A program made the position numbers and the translations under genes. A DNA stretch of 42,790 nucleotides. Origin: Tepidamorphaceae bacterium. Its GTDB lineage: Bacteria; Pseudomonadota; Alphaproteobacteria; Rhizobiales; Tepidamorphaceae. The first letter of the stretch is position 1. Each line of letters begins with the position of its first letter. The stretch spans positions 1 through 42,790 of the forward strand of contig JANQNT010000020.1 in the NCBI GenBank assembly GCA_028279445.1. The letters are read 5' to 3'. The notes below the pieces were generated by a model, which was given only the letters and a program-made list of their open reading frames with translations, did not search any database and had not been told where the DNA came from. Below, one piece after another: positions 8,492 through 16,600 of this stretch.

Positions 8492-9805
8492 TCAGCTATC
8501 CTGCCCGGCTATCGCCAGGTCGCCCGCCGCGTCACGCTTGTAGACGTCGGGGCGGAAATAGACTTCGCCGTTCGGGCCACCCCAGGCGGTGATGTAGGTC
8601 ATGTAGATCGGCGTCCTCAGGGACAGCCGGGCGTCGATGCGTTCGCCCGAGGCGATCGTCGTGTCGACGCTCTGGCGCGACCAGTCGCCGTTGGGCGTCA
8701 GCAGCCAGGTGACCAGATCGCGGACGTTGTGTACGCGCACGCAGCCGGACGAATGGAACCGGTAATTGGCCCCGAACAGCGACTGCTGCGGCGTATCGTG
8801 CAGATACACCGAGTGCTTGTTGTGGAAATTGATGCGGATCGAGCCCATCGAGTTCAACTCGCCGGGGTCCTGCCGCAGCAGGTAGTCGACGGCCTCCTCG
8901 GTCTCCCAGTTGACCAACTGCGGATCGATCTCGTTGCCGCCCGCATCATAGATGCGGATGCGGTAGCGGTTCAGGTAGTTGGGGTCCTGGCGCATGCGCG
9001 GAATGATGTCGCGGCGCACGATGCTCTTCGGCGCGTGCCAGAACGGATTGAAGTTGATCTCGGAGATGCGGCTGGCCACCAGGGGCGTCGGCCGGTCGAT
9101 CTTGCCGACAATCGCCGTATGCCGGCCGGCCACGACACCGTCCTCGACCGCCTCGATCTCCGCGCCAGGGATATTGACCATGACGTAGCGCTGGCCGAGT
9201 TCGGTACCCATCGCCGTCAGACGCACGGCGTTGGTGCGCAACTGCTGCAGCCGCTCCTCGACCGAGACATTCATCGCTTCGCGCGTCTCGCGGCCGACGG
9301 CCCCGTCAGTGATCAGGCCGTGGCGCAACTGGAAGCGCCGTACCGCCGAGCGCAGGCCGGCATCGAAGATGCGCGAGGAATGCAGGCGTGGATCGAGATC
9401 GCCCGTGGCGATCAACCGGCGGCGCACTTCAACGACACCGGGGCGGTTCATGCCCAACCGCAGAATGTCGCGCGAGCGTATCGGCTGCCAGCCACCACGC
9501 GCGGCAATCGCCTCGTAGCGGGAGATCGCCTGCTGGGTGAAGTACAGCGTCTGTTGCGACAGCACCGGAGGCGCGGCGCGCTTCAACGCATCGAGCTTGC
9601 GGGAGGTTTCCTCGAAGCGCTCGCGGTTCTCGCCGACGTTATAGTCCGGCACGATCCGCGAGGCATCGTCGGCCGAGCGGGCATCATCGCCGCTCACCAC
9701 AACGCCACCGAGCGCCAGCACCATCGCCGCACCGCAAACCGCCACGCAGCGCGCAACCCGCTTGCGCGCATGTCCAGCAAAGCCCCTGCGTGTTGCCACA
9801 GCCAT
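8492..9805 (-). CDS. L,D-transpeptidase with peptidoglycan-binding and YkuD domains
   Basis: L,D-transpeptidases cross-link peptidoglycan 3-3 or attach proteins to it in the periplasm. The 437-residue protein has a basic N-terminus and a hydrophobic segment at residues 17-38 (signal peptide or anchor). A helical scaffold follows, then a peptidoglycan-binding domain at about 115-180 (VVEVRRRLIATGDL, AVRRFQLRHGLITDGAVG). The YkuD catalytic domain spans about 207-370, with YLHDTP and HSSGCVRVHN, Cys355 being the nucleophile. I chose the ATG at 9805 because AGGAGA lies just before it. The longer frame from 9943 adds 46 non-family residues. This is the target type regulated by LdtR in Liberibacter and Sinorhizobium, and an LdtR homologue is encoded 1.2 kb away. 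Confidence 0.95.
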   Translation of the reverse strand: MAVATRRGFAGHARKRVARCVAVCGAAMVLALGGVVVSGDDARSADDASRIVPDYNVGENRERFEETSRKLDALKRAAPPVLSQQTLYFTQQAISRYEAIAARGGWQPIRSRDILRLGMNRPGVVEVRRRLIATGDLDPRLHSSRIFDAGLRSAVRRFQLRHGLITDGAVGRETREAMNVSVEERLQQLRTNAVRLTAMGTELGQRYVMVNIPGAEIEAVEDGVVAGRHTAIVGKIDRPTPLVASRISEINFNPFWHAPKSIVRRDIIPRMRQDPNYLNRYRIRIYDAGGNEIDPQLVNWETEEAVDYLLRQDPGELNSMGSIRINFHNKHSVYLHDTPQQSLFGANYRFHSSGCVRVHNVRDLVTWLLTPNGDWSRQSVDTTIASGERIDARLSLRTPIYMTYITAWGGPNGEVYFRPDVYKRDAAGDLAIAGQDS

Positions 9806-9859
9806 CGTCTCTCCTGCCGTCTCCGGCCAACCCTGATCAAACGTCCCGCAAATACTAAC

Positions 9860-9873
9860 GCGCCAACTGGCGC
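9860..9873. promoter_or_regulatory. Candidate operator before the L,D-transpeptidase gene
   Basis: GCGCCA and TGGCGC flank a two-base AC spacer, a 6+2+6 dyad. It lies 54 bases before the transpeptidase ATG at 9805. Its layout resembles the dyad at 10070-10085 before the divergent gene. LdtR binding is an inference from gene context only. Confidence 0.4.
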
Positions 9874-10069
9874 CGAACTTGTGCAAACCCGGCACAGACC
9901 AACGCAAACCTTGGATCACCCGCCACAGGTCCGCTCGCGGCAATCGTGCGTATTACCGGACGAACGCCTGATCGGCAGGCGGAATGCAACGCCAACGAAT
10001 TAACAAAGCCGGGCTAAACAGTTGCCTAACATGCAACGCCGACTCGAACAATTGTAACGCGTGGAACGC

Positions 10070-10085
10070 GCGATCATGTGATCGC
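10070..10085. promoter_or_regulatory. Candidate operator before the DUF1295 gene
   Basis: GCGATCATGTGATCGC is a 7+2+7 near-perfect palindrome. It ends 53 bases before the ATG at 10139. Length and symmetry suit a dimeric MarR-type or other helix-turn-helix regulator. The neighbouring ldtR product is the obvious candidate, but this is not shown by the sequence. Confidence 0.45.
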
Positions 10086-10138
10086 ATTTCGTGGCGGCAT
10101 TGCGGCGATGCAAGCCCGAACGGAGCAAATTGGACGAG

Positions 10139-10972
10139 ATGCTCGACTATCTCATATCGCAACGCGTCATCGGACCGGCCGGCATATCGCTCGCCGTCAC
10201 GGTGTTCGCCTTCGCGGCACTCTGGCTGGCAAGCCTCGCAAAGCGCGATTCGAGCATCGCCGACCGTTATTGGGCCATCGGTTTTGCGGTCGTGGCGACG
10301 ATTTTCGGGTTCCACGCCCCAACGCTCGGCGTCGCGGCGATGCTGCTGCTTGCCGCTGTCTGGCTGTGGGCACTGCGGCTCGGCGGGTATCTGCTTGCGC
10401 GCCACATGAGTGCCGCGGGCGAGGACCCGCGCTACGCGGCCATCCGCGCGCGGCACTCACCTGGCTTTGCCTGGAAGAGCCTGCCGATGATCTTCATGTC
10501 GCAGGCACTGCTGACATGGCTGATTGCCGTACCCGTCTTCGCCGCAGTTCTGGCGCAAGGCACGCTTCACGGCGGCCTGTTTGCCGTCGGTCTGGCCATC
10601 TTTGCGGCGGGCTTCGTCGTCGAAGCGCTTGCCGACTGGCAACTCGCCCGCTTCAAGGCCAATGAGGCCAGCTCGGGCGGTCTCCTCACCAGCGGACTAT
10701 GGCGCTACTCGCGTCATCCCAACTATGCCGGCGAAGCCGCCGTGTGGCTCGGATTGTCGCTGATGGCCTGTGCGATGGTCGCCTCGCCGCTGCCGCTGGT
10801 CAGCGCCCTGCTGGTGGCGCTGCTGCTGATCTGCGTGTCGGGAATCCCGCCGCTGGAGGCCCACCTGTCGCGCACCCGGCCGGCGTTCAAGAGCTACCGG
10901 TCGCGGACATCCGCCTTCATACCGATGCCGCCGAAGGCTCAAGGCCAACGCATGAAGGCGCCCGCGGAATAA
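10139..10972 (+). CDS. DUF1295 / steroid 5-alpha-reductase-like integral membrane protein
   Basis: This is a 277-residue membrane protein with about six or seven hydrophobic segments. The C-terminal half carries LTSGLWRYSRHPNYAGEAAV, the conserved motif of the DUF1295/steroid reductase-like and isoprenylcysteine methyltransferase-like superfamily. IADRYWAIGF near the N-terminus also fits DUF1295. The superfamily includes lipid-modifying reductases and methyltransferases, so the reaction cannot be named. I start at the ATG at 10139 (MLDYLISQ). A TTG at 10130, closer to a GGAG, is a fair alternative, and a GTG at 10091 is less likely. The stop codon lies inside a hairpin (10955-10986). It sits between the L,D-transpeptidase and ldtR genes, hinting at an envelope role. 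Confidence 0.85.
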   Translation: MLDYLISQRVIGPAGISLAVTVFAFAALWLASLAKRDSSIADRYWAIGFAVVATIFGFHAPTLGVAAMLLLAAVWLWALRLGGYLLARHMSAAGEDPRYAAIRARHSPGFAWKSLPMIFMSQALLTWLIAVPVFAAVLAQGTLHGGLFAVGLAIFAAGFVVEALADWQLARFKANEASSGGLLTSGLWRYSRHPNYAGEAAVWLGLSLMACAMVASPLPLVSALLVALLLICVSGIPPLEAHLSRTRPAFKSYRSRTSAFIPMPPKAQGQRMKAPAE

Positions 10973-11021
10973 TCCGCAGACGCCTTTCACGCGCGTCAAA
11001 GCACCAAAACCGAAAAATCGG
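10955..11021. terminator. Probable bidirectional terminator between convergent DUF1295 and ldtR genes
   Basis: AAGGCG (10955-10960) pairs with CGCCTT (10981-10986), enclosing a second stem GCGGA-ATAA-TCCGC that contains the DUF1295 stop codon. Just after the ldtR stop, the minus strand reads CCGATTTTTCGGTTTTGG (11021-11004), a small 4-bp stem followed by a T-run. Together they could end transcription from both sides. Neither has a long U-tract, so strength is uncertain. Confidence 0.5.
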
Positions 11022-11023
11022 GC

Positions 11024-11536
11024 TTAGAGCTTGTAGAGAATCTGGTCGGTCCAGAACCGCTCCAGCTTGGACAGCGCCGTGTTGAGCTTCTCGAACTCGC
11101 CGTGGCCAAGACCACCGACCTTATCGATCGAGGCCATGTGCCGGTCGTAGAGATCGGTGACGACGTCGCACACGCTACGGCCCTTCTGGGTCAGGCTGAT
11201 GCGCACGGTGCGGCGGTCGACGGTCGAGCGCTGGTGATGCAGGTAGCCGAGTTCGACCAGCTTCTTGACGTTGTACGAGACGTTCGAGCCAAGATAGTAG
11301 CCGCGCGCCCGCAGCTCGCTGGCGGTCATCTCGCTGTCACCGATGTTGTAGAGCAGCAGCGCCTGCACAGCGTTGACGTCTTCGCGCCCCTTGCGCTCGA
11401 ACTCATCCTTGATGACGTCCAGCAACCGGCGGTGCAACCGCTCGATCAGTGCAAGGGATTCCAAGTATTTCGGGCGGAGTTCGCCGCTGAATTCTTCCTT
11501 CGCGGCGATTTCCGCCACCCCGATCATCCCGTCCAT
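11024..11536 (-). CDS. ldtR: MarR/winged-helix regulator, LdtR type
   Basis: This 170-residue winged-helix protein controls transcription. It has an N-terminal helical dimerisation arm and a recognition region ELRARGYYLGSNVSYNVKKL. The wing follows, with HHQRSTVDRRTVRISLT, and the C-terminus is helical. The GYYLGSNVSYN and LGYLHHQRS blocks match my memory of LdtR from Candidatus Liberibacter asiaticus and Sinorhizobium, a regulator of an L,D-transpeptidase gene. A YkuD transpeptidase gene 1.2 kb away supports the name. The start is the ATG at 11536, with GAGG nine bases before; an ATG three codons in is possible. The leader holds a large dyad that overlaps this GAGG. Confidence 0.88.
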   Translation of the reverse strand: MDGMIGVAEIAAKEEFSGELRPKYLESLALIERLHRRLLDVIKDEFERKGREDVNAVQALLLYNIGDSEMTASELRARGYYLGSNVSYNVKKLVELGYLHHQRSTVDRRTVRISLTQKGRSVCDVVTDLYDRHMASIDKVGGLGHGEFEKLNTALSKLERFWTDQILYKL

Positions 11537-11544
11537 AATGTAGC

Positions 11545-11587
11545 CTCACTGTCAAAACGAGCGGATTTGTTCCGCTTCTGACGTGAG
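11545..11587 (-). promoter_or_regulatory. Nested dyad in the ldtR leader overlapping the ribosome binding site
   Basis: Three nested arm pairs share nearly one centre: CTCAC/GTGAG (11545-11549, 11583-11587), GTCA/TGAC (11551-11554, 11579-11582) and AGCGGA/TCCGCT (11560-11565, 11571-11576). In RNA the outer pair would cover the GTGAGG that precedes the ldtR ATG. The inner stem followed by CGTTTTGA also looks like a weak terminator. The dyad could instead be a DNA operator for autoregulation. Confidence 0.55.
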
Positions 11588-11685
11588 ACCTTACCCGCGG
11601 CGACTGAATACCGACTTAAGCAGCAGGATTAAAATGTGATGAATCTGCAAAGGGTTAGTTTTTCGTCATTCGAGGTGTGATTTTC

Positions 11686-12576
11686 TTAAGCATGGCCACG
11701 CAGGAAGCGGATGATGCCGGAGAAATCCACACCGCCCTGCCCGCCTCCCACGAACAGCCCGTAGGTCTGGGCGGCGAGCGCGCCGAGCGGTGTCGCCGCA
11801 TCGGTGTGCGTCGCCGCGTCCTGGGCCAGCTTGAGGTCCTTCAGCATCATCGCCGCGGTGAAGCCTGCCTGATAATCGCGGTTGGCCGGCGACGTCGGCA
11901 CCGGCCCCGGCACGGGGCAATAAGTTGTCAGGGACCAGCACTGGCCGGACGCCGTGGAGGAGATATCGAACAGCTTCTGGTGGTCGAGGCCGAGCTTCTC
12001 CGCCAGCACGAAGGCCTCGCTGACGCCGATCATCGAAATGCCCAGGATCATGTTGTTGCAGATCTTCGCCGCCTGGCCGTTACCCGGGCCGCCGGCATGA
12101 ACAATGGTCTTGCCCATCACCTCCAGTAGCGGACGCGCCTCGGTAAAATCACCGTCCGCACCACCAACCATGAAGGTCAGCGTGCCGGCTTCCGCCCCGC
12201 CGACACCACCGGAGACCGGCGCGTCCAGCATGCGCTGCCCGGCATCCTGCGCCGCCGTCGCGACCTTGCGCGCGGTCTCCACGTCGATGGTCGAGGAATC
12301 GATGAACAAGGTGCCGGGCCCCGCCACGGCCAGGAGCCCGTCGTCGCCGAGATACAGCGCGGAGACCTCGCGGCCGGAGGGCAGCATGGTGACCACGATA
12401 TCGCCTGCCTGCGCGGCCTCCTGCGCGCTTGTTGCCACCTGCCCGCCGGCATCGCCGAGCGCCCTGGCCTGCGCCGCGTTCAGGTCAAAGCCCGTGACCT
12501 CATGGCCGGCCTTGAGAAGGTTCCGCGCCATGGGCAGGCCCATATTGCCCAGACCGACAAATCCGATACGCGCCAT
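11686..12576 (-). CDS. mmsB: 3-hydroxyisobutyrate dehydrogenase
   Basis: MmsB oxidises 3-hydroxyisobutyrate to methylmalonate semialdehyde with NAD+ in valine breakdown. The 296-residue protein has the N-terminal Rossmann motif GFVGLGNMGLPMA and an aspartate (FDLN) after the second strand, consistent with NAD use. The substrate motif DAPVSGGVGGAEAGTL and the catalytic lysine in GNGQAAKICNN (Lys171) are also present. The segment SSTASGQCWSL plus YCPVPGPVP is specific to hydroxyisobutyrate dehydrogenases within the wider beta-hydroxyacid family. It starts with the ATG at 12576, behind GGGAGG at seven bases. It is the last gene of the valine operon that begins at 15232. Confidence 0.96.
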   Translation of the reverse strand: MARIGFVGLGNMGLPMARNLLKAGHEVTGFDLNAAQARALGDAGGQVATSAQEAAQAGDIVVTMLPSGREVSALYLGDDGLLAVAGPGTLFIDSSTIDVETARKVATAAQDAGQRMLDAPVSGGVGGAEAGTLTFMVGGADGDFTEARPLLEVMGKTIVHAGGPGNGQAAKICNNMILGISMIGVSEAFVLAEKLGLDHQKLFDISSTASGQCWSLTTYCPVPGPVPTSPANRDYQAGFTAAMMLKDLKLAQDAATHTDAATPLGALAAQTYGLFVGGGQGGVDFSGIIRFLRGHA

Positions 12577-12615
12577 GACCCGGCCTCCCTCAAGTGTTTC
12601 CCTTGCGCCCGCGGT

Positions 12616-13053
12616 TCAGTCCTGCCCCACCGTGTAGCGGACCGATACGTTGTCGGGTGACCCGGCCCAGCGCGCAAAGGCGATGTAGGCGATGATGCAG
12701 GTGATGTTGAATCCGACCGTCCAGTTGTTCTCGCCGAACAGGTCCGAAAAGCCCAGATACATGACCAGTTCGGTGACCGCGACAAACAGCCATGTGGCCA
12801 CCCCCCAGCCGGAGCCGAACCAAAGACCGACAGCGGCGATCACCATCAGGATGGCGAAATAGACCGTCGCCACCTGCCATTGCACCGGCATGGCCAGGAA
12901 CGCGCCCTCCGCCGCGCCGACACCAAGCAGCGTCGCCCAGTGTATCAGGCCGTAGTAGATGTAGACGCAGGCGAGAATGCGCATCGCCCACAGCATGGCG
13001 ATCGGCCCGAGCGGCCGCTCCTCGGAAAACCGCAGGACCCGCCGCGCCCTCAT
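12616..13053 (-). CDS. DUF6163-like small integral membrane protein
   Basis: This is a 145-residue inner-membrane protein with four predicted hydrophobic segments, roughly residues 18-45, 56-80, 82-104 and 112-130. The pattern ILACVYIYYGLIHWATLLG and the spacing recall DUF6163, a small alphaproteobacterial family; that is a memory-based assignment. No catalytic or transport motif is seen. Its ATG at 13053 overlaps the stop of the 3-hydroxyisobutyryl-CoA hydrolase by four bases (ATGA), and mmsB follows 39 bases later, so it is translated within the valine catabolic operon. Whether it acts in valine metabolism is not known. Confidence 0.75.
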   Translation of the reverse strand: MRARRVLRFSEERPLGPIAMLWAMRILACVYIYYGLIHWATLLGVGAAEGAFLAMPVQWQVATVYFAILMVIAAVGLWFGSGWGVATWLFVAVTELVMYLGFSDLFGENNWTVGFNITCIIAYIAFARWAGSPDNVSVRYTVGQD

Positions 13054-14096
13054 GTCAGCACAAGCTCCGCATCGCCCAGATCCGCGAAGTAGGCGTCGAT
13101 ATCGGCCGGGTCCACGTCCTCAAGCCTCGCCGGGTTCCAGCGCGGTGCGTTGTCCTTGTCGATGATGATAGCTCGCACGCCTTCGAAGAACTCCTGATGC
13201 TGCAGCACACGGTTGACGATGCGGAACTCCAGACGCATGCAGTCCTCGAATGACAACCCGGCGCCCTCGCGAAGCTGCCGGTAGGTGATCGCCAGACTGG
13301 TTGGCGACTTCGTGGCGATCGTGGTGGCGGTCTTCTCGGCGAAGGGCCGATCCGGATCGCCAGCAAGGCGTGCGAGGATATCCGCAACGTCCGTCCCCGC
13401 AAAGCAGCGCCCGATCGCCTCCATGTGCCCGGCCAGTTTCCCCTCGCCCGGACGCGCCGCGAAATTGGCGATGCAGGCATCGACGTCGCCGGCGCTGGTC
13501 AGCGCCTCTTCCAGGGCGCCAAGCCGCTCGGAGGGTACCGCATGCGTGGCAATGCCCAGCGCCAACGCGTCGGCAGGGCCGATCCGCGCGCCGGTCAGCC
13601 CCAGATACATGCCAGCTTCAACCGGGAGCCGTGGCAGGAAATACGTGCCGCCGACATCCGGGAACAGCCCGATCCCCGTTTCCGGCATGGCAAACAGCAT
13701 GTTGGAGCCCGCGACCCGATGCGAGCCATGCACCGAAACACCGACACCGCCGCCCATGACGATGCCGTCGATCAGCGCGATATAGGGCTTGGGGAAGCGC
13801 TTGATCGTCGTGTTGAGCCGGTATTCCTCGCGATAGAAGTCGCGCGCGTTCGGATCGCCCGCCTGGCCCCACTCGTAGAGCTGGCGCACATCGCCACCGG
13901 CCGAAAAGGCCCGCTCGCCGGCTGCCTTGATGATCACACGGTCGATCCCGACGTCGTTGGCCCAAGCATCGAGCTGGCGCTGCATGGCGCGCACGATGCC
14001 CAAGGTCACCGCATTCAGCGCCTTGGGGCGGTTGAGCGTGATGATGCCGGCGCGCCCGCGCTGCGCGAACAGGGCCTCGTCGACCGAGCCGCTCAT
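13050..14096 (-). CDS. 3-hydroxyisobutyryl-CoA hydrolase (enoyl-CoA hydratase/isomerase family)
   Basis: This enzyme releases free 3-hydroxyisobutyrate from its CoA ester in valine catabolism. The 348-residue protein has the crotonase fold: LNRPKALNAV, the oxyanion-hole segment AFSAGGDVRQLY, GIVMGGGVGVSVHG, and FAMPETGIGLFPDVGGTYFL with Glu139 and Asp147 as the likely catalytic pair. The length and the C-terminal extension (SLAITYRQLREG, MRLEFRIVNRV, FFEGVRAIIIDKDN) fit the ECH_2/HIBCH subgroup rather than a simple hydratase. It overlaps both neighbours by four bases (ATGA), so the run acdH-like, this gene and the DUF6163-like gene is tightly coupled. Confidence 0.93.
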   Translation of the reverse strand: MSGSVDEALFAQRGRAGIITLNRPKALNAVTLGIVRAMQRQLDAWANDVGIDRVIIKAAGERAFSAGGDVRQLYEWGQAGDPNARDFYREEYRLNTTIKRFPKPYIALIDGIVMGGGVGVSVHGSHRVAGSNMLFAMPETGIGLFPDVGGTYFLPRLPVEAGMYLGLTGARIGPADALALGIATHAVPSERLGALEEALTSAGDVDACIANFAARPGEGKLAGHMEAIGRCFAGTDVADILARLAGDPDRPFAEKTATTIATKSPTSLAITYRQLREGAGLSFEDCMRLEFRIVNRVLQHQEFFEGVRAIIIDKDNAPRWNPARLEDVDPADIDAYFADLGDAELVLT

Positions 14097-15232
14097 TGGC
14101 CGAACACGTCCCTGGCGATGATCAGCCGCATCACCTCGTTGGTGCCTTCCAGAATCTGATGCACCCGCACGTCGCGCAGGTAGCGTTCCACGCCATAGTC
14201 GGCGAGATAGCCGTACCCGCCATGCAGTTGCAGCGCCTCATTGACGACCCTGAAACCGGTGTCGGTGGCGAAGCGCTTTGCCATCGCGGCGGCAACCGTC
14301 TTGTCGGGCGCGCCCTGATCGAGCTTGACCGCGGCACGGTGGACCATCAGCCGGGCGGCTTCCAGTTCCGTCGCCATGTCGGCGACACGGAAGCGCAGCG
14401 CCTGGAACTGGGAGATAGGCGTGCCGAACTGCGCGCGCTCACCCATGTAGCCGACAGCCCTTTCGAGGCAGGCCTGCGCCGCCCCAAGCGAACATGCGGC
14501 AATGTTGATGCGCCCACCATCGAGGCCGGCCATGGCGATCCTGAAGCCATCCCCTTCATCGCCAATGAGGTTTGCCGCAGGCACCCGACAGTTCTCGAAC
14601 ATCACCGCGGCGGTCGGCTGACTGTTCCAGCCCATTTTCCGTTCCTGCGCGCCGAAGCTAAGCCCCGGCGTTCCAGCCTCCACCGCGATGCAGGAAATGC
14701 CGCGCGGGCCGGCGTCACCGGTGCGCACCATACACACGTAGACATCCGCAGCACCGCCGCCGGAGATGAACGCCTTCTGGCCATTGAGCACGTAGTGATC
14801 GCCGTCACGGACCGCACGCGTCGACAGCGATGCCGCATCCGAGCCGCTGCCGGGCTCGGTCAGGCAGTAGGCGGCGATCCTGGTCATCGTCGTCAGGTCC
14901 GGCAGGAAACGCCGGCGCACCGTCTCCTCGGCGAAACTGTCGATCATCCACGAGACCATGTTGTGGATCGACAGGAAGGCGGCCGTCGAGGTGCAGCCCT
15001 TGGCCAGTTCCTCGAACACCAGTGCCGCGTCAAGCCGCGTCAGCGCCGAACCACCGACATCCTCGCGCACATAGATACTGGCGAAGCCGAGCGCGGCGGC
15101 CGCCCGCAGCGTCTCCACGGGGAAGACCTTGTCGCGATCCCAGCCGTCCGCGTGCGGCGCCAGTTCGCCGTCAGCAAAGGCGGCGGCCGCATCCCGGAAG
15201 GCGCGTTGTTCGTCGGTGAGCGAAAAATCCAT
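14093..15232 (-). CDS. Acyl-CoA dehydrogenase, probable isobutyryl-CoA dehydrogenase
   Basis: This flavoenzyme desaturates acyl-CoA and passes electrons to electron-transfer flavoprotein. The 379-residue protein begins MDFSLTDEQRAFRD and has the FAD/substrate block AYCLTEPGSGSDAASL. The middle beta domain carries KAFISGGGAADVYV and CRVPAANLIGDEGDGF, and the C-terminal helical domain has LQLHGGYGYLADYGVERYLR. The catalytic glutamate sits in QILEGTNEVMR (Glu362). The substrate, isobutyryl-CoA, is inferred from the downstream 3-hydroxyisobutyryl-CoA hydrolase and mmsB. A methacrylyl-CoA hydratase and methylmalonate-semialdehyde dehydrogenase would complete the path but are not in the window. It is the first gene of the operon, with a candidate promoter at 15264-15292. 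Confidence 0.93.
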   Translation of the reverse strand: MDFSLTDEQRAFRDAAAAFADGELAPHADGWDRDKVFPVETLRAAAALGFASIYVREDVGGSALTRLDAALVFEELAKGCTSTAAFLSIHNMVSWMIDSFAEETVRRRFLPDLTTMTRIAAYCLTEPGSGSDAASLSTRAVRDGDHYVLNGQKAFISGGGAADVYVCMVRTGDAGPRGISCIAVEAGTPGLSFGAQERKMGWNSQPTAAVMFENCRVPAANLIGDEGDGFRIAMAGLDGGRINIAACSLGAAQACLERAVGYMGERAQFGTPISQFQALRFRVADMATELEAARLMVHRAAVKLDQGAPDKTVAAAMAKRFATDTGFRVVNEALQLHGGYGYLADYGVERYLRDVRVHQILEGTNEVMRLIIARDVFGQ

Positions 15233-15263
15233 GGAGCGTCACACCCGATAATTGTTTTTCAAA

Positions 15264-16431
<1,168 letters not shown>

Positions 16432-16600
16432 CACACCGGTACTCTCGCAGCGGTCCGCGACCTTTCGGCTTGCGGATGCACGGGGAACCTGTGTCAAACT
16501 CCCGCGCGAGAGACCCGAAAAGGGGGCAATTCTTGCGGTTCTGGCGGCAACCCATACCTGGCGTGTTTCTGGTCAGCTCTGAACGGCGGGCGCTGCGCCT

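Larger units (their letters stand above)
9806..10138 (+). other. Divergent intergenic region between the L,D-transpeptidase and DUF1295 genes
   Basis: This 333-bp stretch holds no gene I can support. An apparent minus-strand frame reaching in from 10456 is a shadow of the DUF1295 gene. The region has several short inverted repeats: GCGCCA/TGGCGC at 9860-9873, CGCCTG/CAGGCG at 9965-9981, GTTGC/GCAAC at 10021-10037 and GCGATCA/TGATCGC at 10070-10085. Promoters for both flanking genes must lie here, but no -35/-10 pair was convincing. The density of dyads suggests regulated divergent transcription. Confidence 0.7.

Noticed and set aside
7871-10003. 710-residue plus-strand open frame
   Set aside because: It runs antisense across glyA, the small gene and the L,D-transpeptidase and has no recognisable domain.
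9953-10456. Minus-strand frame in the ldt-DUF1295 intergenic region
   Set aside because: Most of it is antisense to the DUF1295 gene, and the composition is Arg/His/Gln-rich without motifs.
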